Assembly: GCA_025362585.1 (NCBI GenBank)
Contig: JANYFR010000054.1
Span: 1-64,000, forward strand
Reading direction: 5' to 3'
DNA from: Acidimicrobiales bacterium
Lineage (GTDB): Bacteria > Actinomycetota > Acidimicrobiia > Acidimicrobiales > RAAP-2
DNA: 64,000 bases
Position 1 is the stretch's first letter; each line of letters begins with the position of its first letter. The notes beneath the pieces are model-generated. The model ran no database searches. It saw only the letters and a program-made list of their open reading frames with translations, and was not told where the DNA came from. The position numbers and the translations under genes are program-made. Below, piece by piece: positions 26,000 through 33,759 of this stretch.

Positions 26000-26887
26000 A
26001 TGGCTCCGACCGCGCGCGTTGTCCTGTTCAAGTCCCTCGGGTCGGTCCTCGAGACGTTGCCCGAACGCGTCGACGTCGCGGTGGCGCGCGCGGCCGCGAA
26101 CGGTTTCGGTCGCTGCTCCACGGTCGCGCGGGGCAACCTGCGCACCAACCTCGCCCACGCGCTGGCGCCCGCCGGAGGAGTCGTTGACGACGAGGTCCTG
26201 GACCGGTTCACGGACCGCGCCTTCTCCAGCTACGGCCAGTACTGGGCGGAGAGTGCGAAGTTGCCCGGCATGGTGCCGGCGAACGTGTTCTCGCGCTTTC
26301 GCATTGGCGAGGGCCTCGAGCATCTCTTGGACGCGAGGGCGAAGGGCCGCGGCACGGTGATCGCCCTCCCGCATATCGGCAGCTGGGAGTGGGGTGGGTC
26401 GTACCTCAACTCGCTCGGCCTGGGTATGACCGCGGTCGCCGAGGACCTCGAACCGGCGGCGCTCTTCGAGTGGTTCAAGAAGAAGCGCGAGTCGATCGGG
26501 ATCCGGATCGAGCCGCTCGACGAACACGCCGGCACGGTGCTACTCCAAACCTTGAGAGACGGGGGTGTGGTGGGGCTGCTCTGTGACCGCGACATCCAGC
26601 ACAACGGTATCGAGGTCGAGTTCTTCTCCGAGCGCGTCACCATCCCCGCCGGCCCCGCGACCTTGGCCCTGCGCACCGGCGCGACGCTCGTGGCGGCGGC
26701 CTGCTACTCGGGCCCGGGTCGCGACCACTTCGCCGTGATCACCCCGCCAATCCCGGTCCAGCGTGAAGGACGCCTGCGCGAGGACGTCACGCGCGTCACC
26801 CAGCTGGTCGCCACGCAGCTCGAAGGACTGATCCGGCGCGCGCCCGAGCAGTGGCACGTGCTCCAGCCGCGCTTCGCGGCAGAGTGA
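26000..26887 (+). CDS. patA: PIM acyltransferase (PatA-like, LpxL/HtrB family)
   Basis: A 295-residue lysophospholipid-type acyltransferase. The catalytic H-x4-E is in LPHIGSWEWGG, followed by GMTAVAEDLEPAALFEWF and later GLLCDRDIQHNGIEVEFF with AGPATLALRTGATLVAA, as in the LpxL/HtrB superfamily. In the PIM locus this enzyme adds a palmitoyl-type chain to the mannose of PIM1/PIM2 at the inner face of the membrane. The ORF track starts 36 codons earlier inside pgsA. The ATG at 26000 is chosen because it follows the pgsA stop by two bases and gives the family's N-terminus. Its stop overlaps pimA's start (TGATG). Confidence 0.9.
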   Translation: MAPTARVVLFKSLGSVLETLPERVDVAVARAAANGFGRCSTVARGNLRTNLAHALAPAGGVVDDEVLDRFTDRAFSSYGQYWAESAKLPGMVPANVFSRFRIGEGLEHLLDARAKGRGTVIALPHIGSWEWGGSYLNSLGLGMTAVAEDLEPAALFEWFKKKRESIGIRIEPLDEHAGTVLLQTLRDGGVVGLLCDRDIQHNGIEVEFFSERVTIPAGPATLALRTGATLVAAACYSGPGRDHFAVITPPIPVQREGRLREDVTRVTQLVATQLEGLIRRAPEQWHVLQPRFAAE

Positions 26888-27987
26888 TGCGCGTCGCCCT
26901 GGTGTCGCCCTACGCGCTGAGTCTCTTTGGCGGCGTCCAGGAGCAGACCCTCGCGATGAGCCGCGAACTGGCGAGCCGTGGCCACCAGGTGCTGATCGTC
27001 GCGCCCGGCGCTGGTGACGAGCGAAGTTACGACACGCCGGCGACGATCCGGCGCTTCGGCCACCCGTGGTCGTGGCCGGCCAACGGCTCGCGGGCCCCGC
27101 TCACCCTGTCGCCCCTCGCGACGCGTCGCGCCTGGTTCGCGGTCGAGCACTTCAGTCCCGACGTCGTGCACTTCCACGAGCCCTTCGCACCCCTGATCGG
27201 ATGGGGCGTGCTGCGCACCCACCGGGTGCCGGCCGTGGGTACCTTTCACCGCAGCGGTGGGGGACCGGCACTCGCCCTCACGCGGCCCCTGCTCGGACGG
27301 CTCGCCCGAGACCTCGACGCCACCGTCGCGGTGAGCAGTTCGGCCGCGACGACCATTAACCGAGCGTGCGGACTCGAACCGACGGTCCTCTACAACGGAC
27401 TCGAGACGTCGCGCTTCACCGAGTTCGCCCGGGAGCGGAGCGACGACGTGGTGCTCGTCTGTGTGGGACGGCTCGAAAAGCGCAAGGGCGTCGCGACGGC
27501 GATTCGCGCCGTCATCTCGCACAACGCCCGCAGCGCCGATCCGTGGCGCCTGGTCGTGGTCGGCGAGGGGACCGAGCGCGTTGCGCTCGAGGAGGCGGCC
27601 CGTGGCGACGCGAGCGTCCACTTCGTCGGCGCCGTGGGCGAAGTGGAGAAGCGACGCTGGCTGCGCCGGGCGAGCGCGGTGCTGTGCCCGGCGCTGCACG
27701 GCGAGAGTTTCGGCCTCGTGGTGCTCGAAGCCATGGCGAGCGAGGTCCCCGCCGTCGTGAGTGACATCCCGGGCTATCGCGAGGCGGCCCACGGCCACGC
27801 CACGCTCTTCGCGCCGGGCGACGATCGCGCGCTCGAGCGCGCGATCACCACCGCGATTGAGGGGGCGAACGACGAGACACTCGCTGCGGCGCGGCGCCAC
27901 GCCGAGGGGTGGTCCATGGTCTCGCTGTGCGACGCCTACGAGGCGATCTACGCGAGTGCGCGCGAGCGATTCGACGGGGGCAGGTAG
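26887..27987 (+). CDS. pimA: Phosphatidylinositol mannosyltransferase PimA
   Basis: A 366-residue GT-B, GT4-family glycosyltransferase that transfers the first mannose from GDP-mannose to phosphatidylinositol. The N-terminal acceptor loop is VSPYALSLFGGVQEQ; VVHFHEPFAPLIGWG and AVGTFHRSGGG follow, and the donor site is VGRLEKRKGVATAIRA with HGESFGLVVLEAMASEVP. The E-x7-E motif is contained in the last element. The ATG overlaps the acyltransferase stop by one base. Neighbours on both sides match the mycobacterial PIM operon, which strongly supports PimA over other GT4 enzymes. Confidence 0.93.
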   Translation: MRVALVSPYALSLFGGVQEQTLAMSRELASRGHQVLIVAPGAGDERSYDTPATIRRFGHPWSWPANGSRAPLTLSPLATRRAWFAVEHFSPDVVHFHEPFAPLIGWGVLRTHRVPAVGTFHRSGGGPALALTRPLLGRLARDLDATVAVSSSAATTINRACGLEPTVLYNGLETSRFTEFARERSDDVVLVCVGRLEKRKGVATAIRAVISHNARSADPWRLVVVGEGTERVALEEAARGDASVHFVGAVGEVEKRRWLRRASAVLCPALHGESFGLVVLEAMASEVPAVVSDIPGYREAAHGHATLFAPGDDRALERAITTAIEGANDETLAAARRHAEGWSMVSLCDAYEAIYASARERFDGGR

Positions 27988-27990
27988 CCT
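27985..27990 (+). promoter_or_regulatory. -10 box (TAGCCT), leaderless
   Basis: TAGCCT overlaps the pimA stop codon and lies six bases before the GTG at 27997. Confidence 0.55.
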
Positions 27991-27996
27991 TTACCC

Positions 27997-28899
27997 GTGG
28001 CCAATAAGCAACGTTCGCGCTCGCGCAAGTCCGGTCCGTCGCGGGACCGAACACCGCACTTCGTGGCGCCCGTGCTCGATCCGACCTGGCAGAGCCCCTA
28101 CGCCCCCTCAATCGCCGAGCGCGACGCCAACGCCCACGCGGTGCGGTCATTCGCAATGCGCAAGAAACTGCCCCAGACCATTGCCGTCGTGGTCGTGGTG
28201 CTCGCGCTGGTGGTGGGCGCGGTCGCGATGTGGTGGCTCGCACTACTGGGCCTGCTGCTCGCGATCCTCTTCTTCGTCGATCTTCGCCGTTCGCTCGCCG
28301 GCTTCGACAAACGCGGCCAGGTGCTCTCGAGCCAAGTCGCCGCCCAGTTCCGGGCCGGGGGGACCGCCAAGGACCGACTGCGCCTTTCGACGGTGCTCGA
28401 CCGGCTGGGCCCCACCTTCGGCGTCGACCACGTGTCGACATTCATCATCGAAGAGCCGGGCTACAACGCGACCCTGGTGCCCGACGAGACGGGCCTGTCG
28501 TTGTTCGTCACGAGCGGGCTGGTGGCCGACTTCGAGCTCATCGAACTCGAGGGCGTCGTCGCGCACTGCCTCGCGCGCCAGCGGCTCGGGCTGCTCGAGC
28601 GCCAGAGTGTCTCGGCGGTCTCGAACCTCAGCGACGCCGCGCGAGCCGCGCTCGCCGGGCCGGGTATGGCCTACCGGGCCGACGAAGTGGCCGCCGCCTC
28701 GATTCGCTACCCCCTCGGCATTGCCGGGGCGTTGCGCCGATGCGAGCGTCAGATGCCGCGAGCGTCGTCGTTCTTCGCGACGCCGAACTTCGCGCAGTGG
28801 CGCTGGACCTGGTTCGACGTCTGGGCCGATCGGGCCGAGCGCGACCTCGCGGACCTCGACGACGTGGAGTTGCGGGCCCTCGCCCTCGAGGAGTGGTGA
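27997..28899 (+). CDS. Membrane protein with a degenerate M48 peptidase domain
   Basis: A 300-residue protein. Residues 1-55 are basic and polar, residues 60-95 form two closely spaced membrane helices, and the rest is cytoplasmic. Residues ~135-255 follow the M48 (HtpX/Ste24) layout: YNATLVPDETGLSLFVTSGL, LIELEGVVAHCLARQRLG, then AYRADEVAAASIRYPLGIAGALRR. The zinc motif HExxH is HCLAR (190-194), so the catalytic Glu and second His are gone. The third ligand, Glu of ExxAD, is Ala225. It is therefore probably a pseudopeptidase. Its place between pimA and pdxS suggests a role tied to the envelope, but no function can be assigned. The start is a leaderless GTG. Confidence 0.85.
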   Translation: MANKQRSRSRKSGPSRDRTPHFVAPVLDPTWQSPYAPSIAERDANAHAVRSFAMRKKLPQTIAVVVVVLALVVGAVAMWWLALLGLLLAILFFVDLRRSLAGFDKRGQVLSSQVAAQFRAGGTAKDRLRLSTVLDRLGPTFGVDHVSTFIIEEPGYNATLVPDETGLSLFVTSGLVADFELIELEGVVAHCLARQRLGLLERQSVSAVSNLSDAARAALAGPGMAYRADEVAAASIRYPLGIAGALRRCERQMPRASSFFATPNFAQWRWTWFDVWADRAERDLADLDDVELRALALEEW

Positions 28900-28913
28900 G
28901 CAACGTCGAAGGT

Positions 28914-28919
28914 TAGGCT
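28914..28919 (+). promoter_or_regulatory. -10 box (TAGGCT) of leaderless pdxS
   Basis: TAGGCT lies six bases before the pdxS ATG at 28926. Confidence 0.6.
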
Positions 28920-28925
28920 GAGGTT

Positions 28926-29822
28926 ATGAGTTTCTCGCCCGACCCCTCCACCGTGGGCTCCGCGCTCGTCAAGCGCGGCCTCGCCGACATGTTGCGCGGC
29001 GGCGTCATCATGGACGTCGTCAACCCCGAGCAGGCCAAGATTGCGGAAGACGCCGGCGCCGTCGCGGTGATGGCCCTCGAGCGCGTCCCATCGGACATCC
29101 GCCGTGACGGAGGCGTCGCGCGCATGAGCGACCCCCAGATGATTCAAGAGATCCAGGCGACGGTCACCATTCCGGTCATGGCGAAAGCCCGCATTGGTCA
29201 CTTCGCCGAGGCCCAGGTCCTGCAGTCGCTCGACGTTGACTACATCGACGAGTCCGAGGTCCTGACCCCCGCCGACGAAGAGCACCACATCGACAAGTGG
29301 GGCTTCACCGTCCCCTTCGTCTGTGGCGCCACCAACCTGGGCGAGGCGTTGCGTCGAATCGCCGAGGGTGCCTGTCTCATTCGTTCCAAGGGCGAAGCCG
29401 GGACCGGTAACGTCGTCGAAGCGGTACGCCACCTGCGCACGATCAACAGTCAAATGCGCCGACTCCACGCGGCCGACGCCGCCGAGCTCTACGCCATGGC
29501 GAAGGAGCTCGGGGCTCCACTAGCCCTCGTCCAAGAGGTCGCCGCCACCGGCAAGCTGCCCGTGCCGCTCTTCTGCGCCGGGGGGATCTCCACGCCGGCC
29601 GACGCGTCGCTCGTTCTCCAGTTGGGTGCCGAGGCCGTCTTCGTCGGATCGGGCATCTTCAAGAGCGATGACCCCGTGCGCATGGCCGAAGCGATCGTCG
29701 AGGCGACGACCCACTACCTCGACGCCGACGCCGTGACCAAAGTGTCCACCGGTCTGGGCGCCGCCATGAAGGGCATCGAGACCGCCTCCCTCGAACAGCG
29801 ACTCGCCGAGCGCGGCTGGTAA
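28926..29822 (+). CDS. pdxS: Pyridoxal 5'-phosphate synthase, PdxS subunit
   Basis: A 298-residue (beta/alpha)8 synthase that builds PLP from ribose 5-phosphate, glyceraldehyde 3-phosphate and ammonia. It shows [42 protein letters not shown] with a catalytic Lys upstream, [15 protein letters not shown] with the first imine-forming Lys, and [19 protein letters not shown] with the second. VGSGIFKS forms the phosphate site. Family length is about 295, so it is complete. It forms a dodecamer that binds PdxT, whose gene begins on the last base of the stop (TAATG). Confidence 0.97.
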   Translation: MSFSPDPSTVGSALVKRGLADMLRGGVIMDVVNPEQAKIAEDAGAVAVMALERVPSDIRRDGGVARMSDPQMIQEIQATVTIPVMAKARIGHFAEAQVLQSLDVDYIDESEVLTPADEEHHIDKWGFTVPFVCGATNLGEALRRIAEGACLIRSKGEAGTGNVVEAVRHLRTINSQMRRLHAADAAELYAMAKELGAPLALVQEVAATGKLPVPLFCAGGISTPADASLVLQLGAEAVFVGSGIFKSDDPVRMAEAIVEATTHYLDADAVTKVSTGLGAAMKGIETASLEQRLAERGW

Positions 29823-30403
29823 TGCCACTCGTTGGCGTGCTCGCCCTCCAGGGCGACGTGCGCGAACACGTCGCGACGCTGCGCTCGATCGGCGCTGACG
29901 TGCGAGAGGTGAAGAGGGCCGAGCAGCTCGACGGTCTCGACGGCCTTATCGTTCCCGGAGGCGAATCGACGACCATCGCGCGCCTGCTCACGACGTCGGG
30001 AATCCGCGCGGCGCTGGAAAAATCTCTCGCCGGCGACCTGGCGGTCTTTGGAACGTGCGCGGGACTGATTTTGCTCGCCAGTGAGATTCTCGACGGACGC
30101 GCCGACCAGTGGAGCTTCGCGGCGCTGCCGCTTAGCGTGCGTCGCAACGGCTACGGACGCCAGATCGCCAGCTTCGAGACGCCCGTCACGGTCGCCGGCG
30201 TCGGCACGGTGCCCGGCGTCTTCATCCGCGCACCCAAGATCGAGACGTGGTCGAGCGACGTCGAGGTCCTCGCCACGCACGACCACGGCGACGGGAATCA
30301 CCCGGTACTCGTGCGCTACGCCAATGTCTGGGGCTGTTCGTTCCATCCCGAACTGACGAGCGACGACCGCGTCCACCGGCTCTTCGTCGACGCACTTCGT
30401 TAA
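29822..30403 (+). CDS. pdxT: Pyridoxal 5'-phosphate synthase, glutaminase PdxT
   Basis: A 193-residue class I glutamine amidotransferase that feeds ammonia to PdxS. LALQGDVREHV is the N-terminus, VPGGESTTIARLL the oxyanion segment, and FGTCAGLILLA contains the nucleophilic Cys. The His-Glu pair is in SFHPELTSD near the end. Start and pdxS stop share one base, so stoichiometric coupled translation is likely. PdxST indicates the deoxyxylulose-independent B6 route. Confidence 0.97.
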   Translation: MPLVGVLALQGDVREHVATLRSIGADVREVKRAEQLDGLDGLIVPGGESTTIARLLTTSGIRAALEKSLAGDLAVFGTCAGLILLASEILDGRADQWSFAALPLSVRRNGYGRQIASFETPVTVAGVGTVPGVFIRAPKIETWSSDVEVLATHDHGDGNHPVLVRYANVWGCSFHPELTSDDRVHRLFVDALR

Positions 30404-30408
30404 TCCGG

Positions 30409-30439
30409 TACGATAGCGACGCCCCGCGGGGCGGGAGGA
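30409..30439 (+). promoter_or_regulatory. Promoter, palindrome and ribosome site of yebC
   Basis: TACGAT (30409-30414) is a likely -10 box. A perfect 12-bp palindrome GCCCCGCGGGGC (30421-30432) falls at the predicted transcript start, and GGGAGG follows directly as the ribosome site. The palindrome could form a 5' hairpin or simply reflect base composition. Confidence 0.45.
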
Positions 30440-30442
30440 ACC

Positions 30443-31192
30443 ATGTCCGGCCATTCGAAGTGGGCGACGACCAAGCACCGTAAGGGCGCTAAGGACAGCG
30501 CCCGCGCCAAGGTCTTCGCCAAGCTCATTCGCCAAGTTGAGGTCGCCGCGCGCGAGGGCGGCAGTGACGTCAGCACCAACGCCAGTCTGCGCACGATGTA
30601 CCAGAAGGCCCGGGAGGCCTCGGTGCCCCTCGACACGATTGAACGGGCCATCAAGCGCGGCACCGGCGAGCTCGAGGGCGTGCGCTACGAGGCCATCAGT
30701 TACGAAGGCTACGGCCAGCACGGCGTCGCGGTGATCGTCGAAACCTTGACCGATAATCGCAACCGCACCAGCGCCGAGATCAAGCACGTCTTCGCGCGCA
30801 ACGGCGGCACCATTGCCGAACCCGGAGCGGTCTCGTGGCAGTTCGATCGCAAGGGCGTCGTTGAGGTGCAGGGCCCCGTCGACGAGGATCAACTGCTCGA
30901 GTGGGTGATGGAGGCCGGTGGCGAGAACTTCGAAGCCAACGGGGAGAACTACACGATCACGACCGAGCCCCACGACGTTGGCTCGGTGCGCGACGCGCTC
31001 GAGTCGCGGGGCGTGAAGGTGCTGAGTGCCGAGTTGACCCTCGTGCCCCAAAATACGATCCCGGTCGAGTCCGAGTCCGACGCGAAGAAGATCCTTCGGT
31101 TGATGGACGCCATTGACGACCACGACGACGTCCAGAACGTCTTTTCCAACTTCGACATCCCCGACGCTCTGCTCGCCGCCTACGAGGGCTGA
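30443..31192 (+). CDS. yebC: YebC/PmpR-family protein
   Basis: A 249-residue member of the YebC family. It begins MSGHSKWATTKHRKGAKDSARAK, the near-invariant family N-terminus, and contains NRTSAEIKHVFARNGG and EPGAVSWQFDRKG. Members are described as DNA-binding regulators; some assist translation of difficult proline-rich stretches. Length matches the family. A GGGAGG site precedes the ATG. It lies just ahead of ruvCAB, a widespread arrangement, but has its own promoter-like region. Confidence 0.95.
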   Translation: MSGHSKWATTKHRKGAKDSARAKVFAKLIRQVEVAAREGGSDVSTNASLRTMYQKAREASVPLDTIERAIKRGTGELEGVRYEAISYEGYGQHGVAVIVETLTDNRNRTSAEIKHVFARNGGTIAEPGAVSWQFDRKGVVEVQGPVDEDQLLEWVMEAGGENFEANGENYTITTEPHDVGSVRDALESRGVKVLSAELTLVPQNTIPVESESDAKKILRLMDAIDDHDDVQNVFSNFDIPDALLAAYEG

Positions 31193-31220
31193 GAACCCGG
31201 GTTCGCCCCGCACCAGGGGG

Positions 31221-31226
31221 TAGCAT
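31221..31226 (+). promoter_or_regulatory. -10 box (TAGCAT) of leaderless ruvC
   Basis: TAGCAT lies seven bases before the ruvC ATG and directly abuts the LexA-type palindrome, so repressor binding would block the transcription start. Confidence 0.6.
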
Positions 31227-31241
31227 CGAACATATGTTCGT
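31226..31241 (+). promoter_or_regulatory. LexA (SOS) box over the ruvC start
   Basis: TCGAACATATGTTCGT contains the perfect 14-bp palindrome CGAACATATGTTCG. It matches the Gram-positive SOS-box core GAAC-N4-GTTC and 15 of 16 bases of the actinobacterial consensus TCGAAC-N4-GTTCGA. The ATG of ruvC is inside the palindrome. DNA-damage induction of ruvCAB by LexA cleavage is the expected behaviour; this is inferred from the site. Confidence 0.85.
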
Positions 31242-31746
31242 ACTCGGTATCGACCCTGGGCTGACGCGCTGCGGCTACGGCCTCGTCGAGGGATCGTTCG
31301 ACGGCGTCGAGTCCTTTCGCGCGGTTCGCGCGGGCACCGTCGAGACCGACCACGAGACGCCCGTCGAGGAGCGACTCGGTCAGGTCCTCGTGGAGCTACG
31401 GCGACTCCTCGACGAGACCAAGCCCGACGCCGTCGTCGTGGAACGGGTCTTCTACCAGCGCAACGCCAAAACGGCGATCCCCGTCGCCCAGGCGAGCGGG
31501 GTCGCCGTGGCGCTCGCGAGTGCGAGCGGACTGGCGGTACGCCAGTTCAACGCCCAGGAAGTGAAACTCGCGGTGACCGGCTACGGCGCGGCGAGCAAGG
31601 CCCAGGTCCAGGGGATGGTCGCACGACTATGCGGGCTCGCCGACATTCCCCGGCCCGCCGACGCCGCCGACGCCCTGGCTCTGGCGATCACCTACTTCGT
31701 CGTGGTGCGTAGCGAGCGCAAGTACCCCGTGGTGGGTCGCGCGTGA
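31234..31746 (+). CDS. ruvC: Holliday junction endonuclease RuvC
   Basis: A 170-residue resolvase with RNase H-like fold that cuts Holliday junctions together with RuvAB. The acidic catalytic residues are in FVLGIDPGLTRCGYG, VVVERVFYQRN and the C-terminal PADAADALALAI. It starts MFVLGIDPG, the normal N-terminus. The start is leaderless and inside the SOS box. The stop overlaps the ruvA start by four bases (GTGA), so ruvC-ruvA-ruvB form one operon. Confidence 0.96.
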   Translation: MFVLGIDPGLTRCGYGLVEGSFDGVESFRAVRAGTVETDHETPVEERLGQVLVELRRLLDETKPDAVVVERVFYQRNAKTAIPVAQASGVAVALASASGLAVRQFNAQEVKLAVTGYGAASKAQVQGMVARLCGLADIPRPADAADALALAITYFVVVRSERKYPVVGRA

Positions 31747-32315
31747 TCGGCTGGCTGGGCGGTCGGGTCCTGCACCACCACGGCAACGGCGCCGTGGTGC
31801 TCGACGTGCGCGGCGTCGGCTACGAGGTGCACGTCGCCGCGAGCGACGTACCGGCCGTCGGCGACGTGGTGGAGCTCTTCATCTACACCGTCGTGCGGGC
31901 CGACGCGCTGCTGCTCTACGGCTTCGCCACGTACGAGGATCGCGAGTTCTTCGAGATGCTCCTAGTCACCCCCGGCGTCGGCCCGTCAACCGCGCTCGCG
32001 GCACTGCGCACCATGTCGACGGGGGAACTCGCCTCGGCGATCGAGAGCGACGACGCCAAACTCGTCGCAACAATCCCCGGCATTGGACCAAAGACCGCGA
32101 GCCGCATCGTGCTCGAACTGAAGGGACGGGTCAACGTTCCCGCCACGTACGTGGTCTCCTCGACGCCCTCGGGACCTCACGACGAAATCGAAGAGGCATT
32201 GCGCGGTCTGGGCTACTCCACGCCAGAGGTGCGCCAGGCCCTGAGTGGGGTGACGCTGGCCACTGACGAGTCCGAGGCCCTGCGCCAGGCGCTGGCGCTG
32301 TTGAGGCGATCGTGA
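31743..32315 (+). CDS. ruvA: Holliday junction DNA helicase subunit RuvA
   Basis: A 190-residue junction-binding protein. Domain I is the OB fold (GWLGGRVLHHHGNGAVVLDVRGVGYEV). Domain II has two helix-hairpin-helix motifs, LLVTPGVGPSTALAAL and VATIPGIGPKTASRIVLELKG. Domain III (EEALRGLGYSTPEVRQAL) binds RuvB. GTG starts overlap the stops of ruvC and, for ruvB, of this gene, so the three proteins are made together. Confidence 0.96.
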   Translation: MIGWLGGRVLHHHGNGAVVLDVRGVGYEVHVAASDVPAVGDVVELFIYTVVRADALLLYGFATYEDREFFEMLLVTPGVGPSTALAALRTMSTGELASAIESDDAKLVATIPGIGPKTASRIVLELKGRVNVPATYVVSSTPSGPHDEIEEALRGLGYSTPEVRQALSGVTLATDESEALRQALALLRRS

Positions 32316-33352
32316 GTCGGCGCGAGATCGACGTCGAGCAGTTGACCCGTTCGGTGGTGCTGCCCGTCGCCGACGACCAGGAGCGGCGCGCCGAGGTGTC
32401 GCTGCGCCCGACGACGCTCAACGACTTCGTCGGTCAGCGCGAACTGGTGCGCCACCTCGAGATTGTGCTCGGTTCGGCCAAGGCCCGCCATCAGACCGCC
32501 GACCACCTGCTCTTCGCCGGGCCGCCGGGGCTCGGCAAGACCTCACTGGCGAGCATCGTCGCGGGTGAGATGGGGGCGGGTCTGCGCATCACGTCCGGGC
32601 CGGTGCTGTCACGCCCGGGCGACCTCGCGGCCCTGCTCACCGACCTCCAAGACGGCGACGTCCTCTTCGTCGACGAGATCCACCGACTGTCTCGAGCGGT
32701 CGAGGAGGTCCTCTATCCGGCGATGGAGGACCGCCGTCTCGACGTCATGATCGGACGGGGACCGTCGGCACGCGCCATCCGCCTTGACCTGCCCAATTTC
32801 ACGCTCGTGGGCGCCACCACGCGCACCGGTCTCGTCGCCGCCCCCCTGCGCGACCGATTCGGCTTCGTTGGTCAACTCGACCTCTACGACGTCGAGGAGC
32901 TGACGGTGATCGTGACGCGCTCGGCCGGTTTGCTCGACGTCACCTTGGCGGGCATCGCCGCCAAGGTCATCGCCGGGCGTAGTCGCGGGACGCCGCGTAT
33001 CGCCAATCGTCTGCTGCGTCGGGTGCGCGACTTCGCCGCGGTCGCCGGACACCGAACCGTCGACGAATCGGTCGCGGTCGAGGCTCTCGCCCTGTTTGGT
33101 GTCGACGAGTACGGCCTCGACAAGATCGACCGGCGAATCCTCACGTTGCTGTGCCAACAGTTCGCGTCGCAGCCGGTGGGCCTCACGACGTTGGCCCACG
33201 CCTGTGGTGAGGAGACCTCGACGATCGAGGACGCCTACGAGCCGTATCTGCTGCGCGAGGGTCTGCTCATCCGCACGCCGCGTGGTCGCGTGGCCACCGA
33301 ACGGGCCTACCAGCACCTAGGCATCACGCCTCGTGGTGGGGGACTGCTCTAG
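32312..33352 (+). CDS. ruvB: Holliday junction DNA helicase motor RuvB
   Basis: A 346-residue AAA+ ATPase that drives branch migration. It shows LRPTTLNDFVGQRELVRHLE, Walker A GPPGLGKTSLA, Walker B VLFVDEIHRL, sensor 1 FTLVGATTRTGLVAAPLRDRFG, arginine finger and sensor 2 RSRGTPRIANRLLRRVRDFA, and a winged-helix domain ending GRVATERAYQHLG. The GTG start overlaps ruvA by four bases. Confidence 0.97.
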   Translation: MSRREIDVEQLTRSVVLPVADDQERRAEVSLRPTTLNDFVGQRELVRHLEIVLGSAKARHQTADHLLFAGPPGLGKTSLASIVAGEMGAGLRITSGPVLSRPGDLAALLTDLQDGDVLFVDEIHRLSRAVEEVLYPAMEDRRLDVMIGRGPSARAIRLDLPNFTLVGATTRTGLVAAPLRDRFGFVGQLDLYDVEELTVIVTRSAGLLDVTLAGIAAKVIAGRSRGTPRIANRLLRRVRDFAAVAGHRTVDESVAVEALALFGVDEYGLDKIDRRILTLLCQQFASQPVGLTTLAHACGEETSTIEDAYEPYLLREGLLIRTPRGRVATERAYQHLGITPRGGGLL

Positions 33353-33371
33353 GTTCCAGCGCCCCAGCGAG

Positions 33372-33395
33372 TAGGGTTTCTTGGGTCTATTGACG
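33372..33395 (+). promoter_or_regulatory. Promoter and ribosome site of yajC-secDF
   Basis: TAGGGT (33372-33377) is a possible -10 box. The leader carries GGAGG a few bases before the ATG at 33406. It separates the Sec genes from the SOS-controlled ruv operon. Confidence 0.45.
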
Positions 33396-33405
33396 GAGGA
33401 AATCA

Positions 33406-33759
33406 ATGTTGTTGCTGGCCGCAAAGTCCAAGAGCGGGTCACCCGTATTTTTTATTTTATTGATCGGACTGTACGCCGCGGTCTACTTTTTCTACCTCCG
33501 GCCCCGGTCTCGCAAGAACAAGGCGGCGCGCCTCCAGGTCCGTAAAGTCGAGATCGGTCAGCGTGCCAAGACGATTGGCGGTTTCGTCGGTACCGTCATC
33601 AAGGACCAGGACGGTCTCATTACGCTGCGCAGCGCCAGTGGCGTCGAACTGGACTTCATTCCTTCGGCCATCGCCGGACAGTTCGACCCGGTCGTGCCTC
33701 ACGAAGAACACGAGGAACACCAGGAACACGAGGAACACGAAGAAGGCGACAAGAAGTAA
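33406..33759 (+). CDS. yajC: YajC preprotein translocase subunit with His/Glu tail
   Basis: A 117-residue protein. One transmembrane helix (VFFILLIGLYAAVYFFYLRP) leads into the conserved cytoplasmic domain (KVEIGQRAKTIGGFVGTVIK, then GVELDFIPSAIAG). YajC works with SecDF in protein export. The tail is unusual: five HEE-type triplets followed by GDKK, encoded by a perfect-length 9-bp repeat. Such a His/Glu-rich end could bind metal ions or be a simple slippage product. A GGAGG site precedes the ATG, and the stop overlaps secD's ATG by one base (TAATG). Confidence 0.93.
   Translation: MLLLAAKSKSGSPVFFILLIGLYAAVYFFYLRPRSRKNKAARLQVRKVEIGQRAKTIGGFVGTVIKDQDGLITLRSASGVELDFIPSAIAGQFDPVVPHEEHEEHQEHEEHEEGDKK
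33700..33744 (+). repeat. Five 9-bp tandem repeats in yajC
   Basis: CACGAAGAA, CACGAGGAA, CACCAGGAA, CACGAGGAA, CACGAAGAA run in frame and encode HEE-HEE-HQE-HEE-HEE. The array is symmetric in order and differs only at single positions. Confidence 0.9.

Noticed and set aside
27369-27380. GGACTCGAACC, resembling a reverse-strand tRNA T arm
   Set aside because: It lies inside pimA and no acceptor, D or anticodon arms can be folded around it.
29714-31213. 499-codon minus-strand ORF across pdxT and yebC
   Set aside because: It spans two well-identified genes and their intergenic region, and its product is low-complexity.
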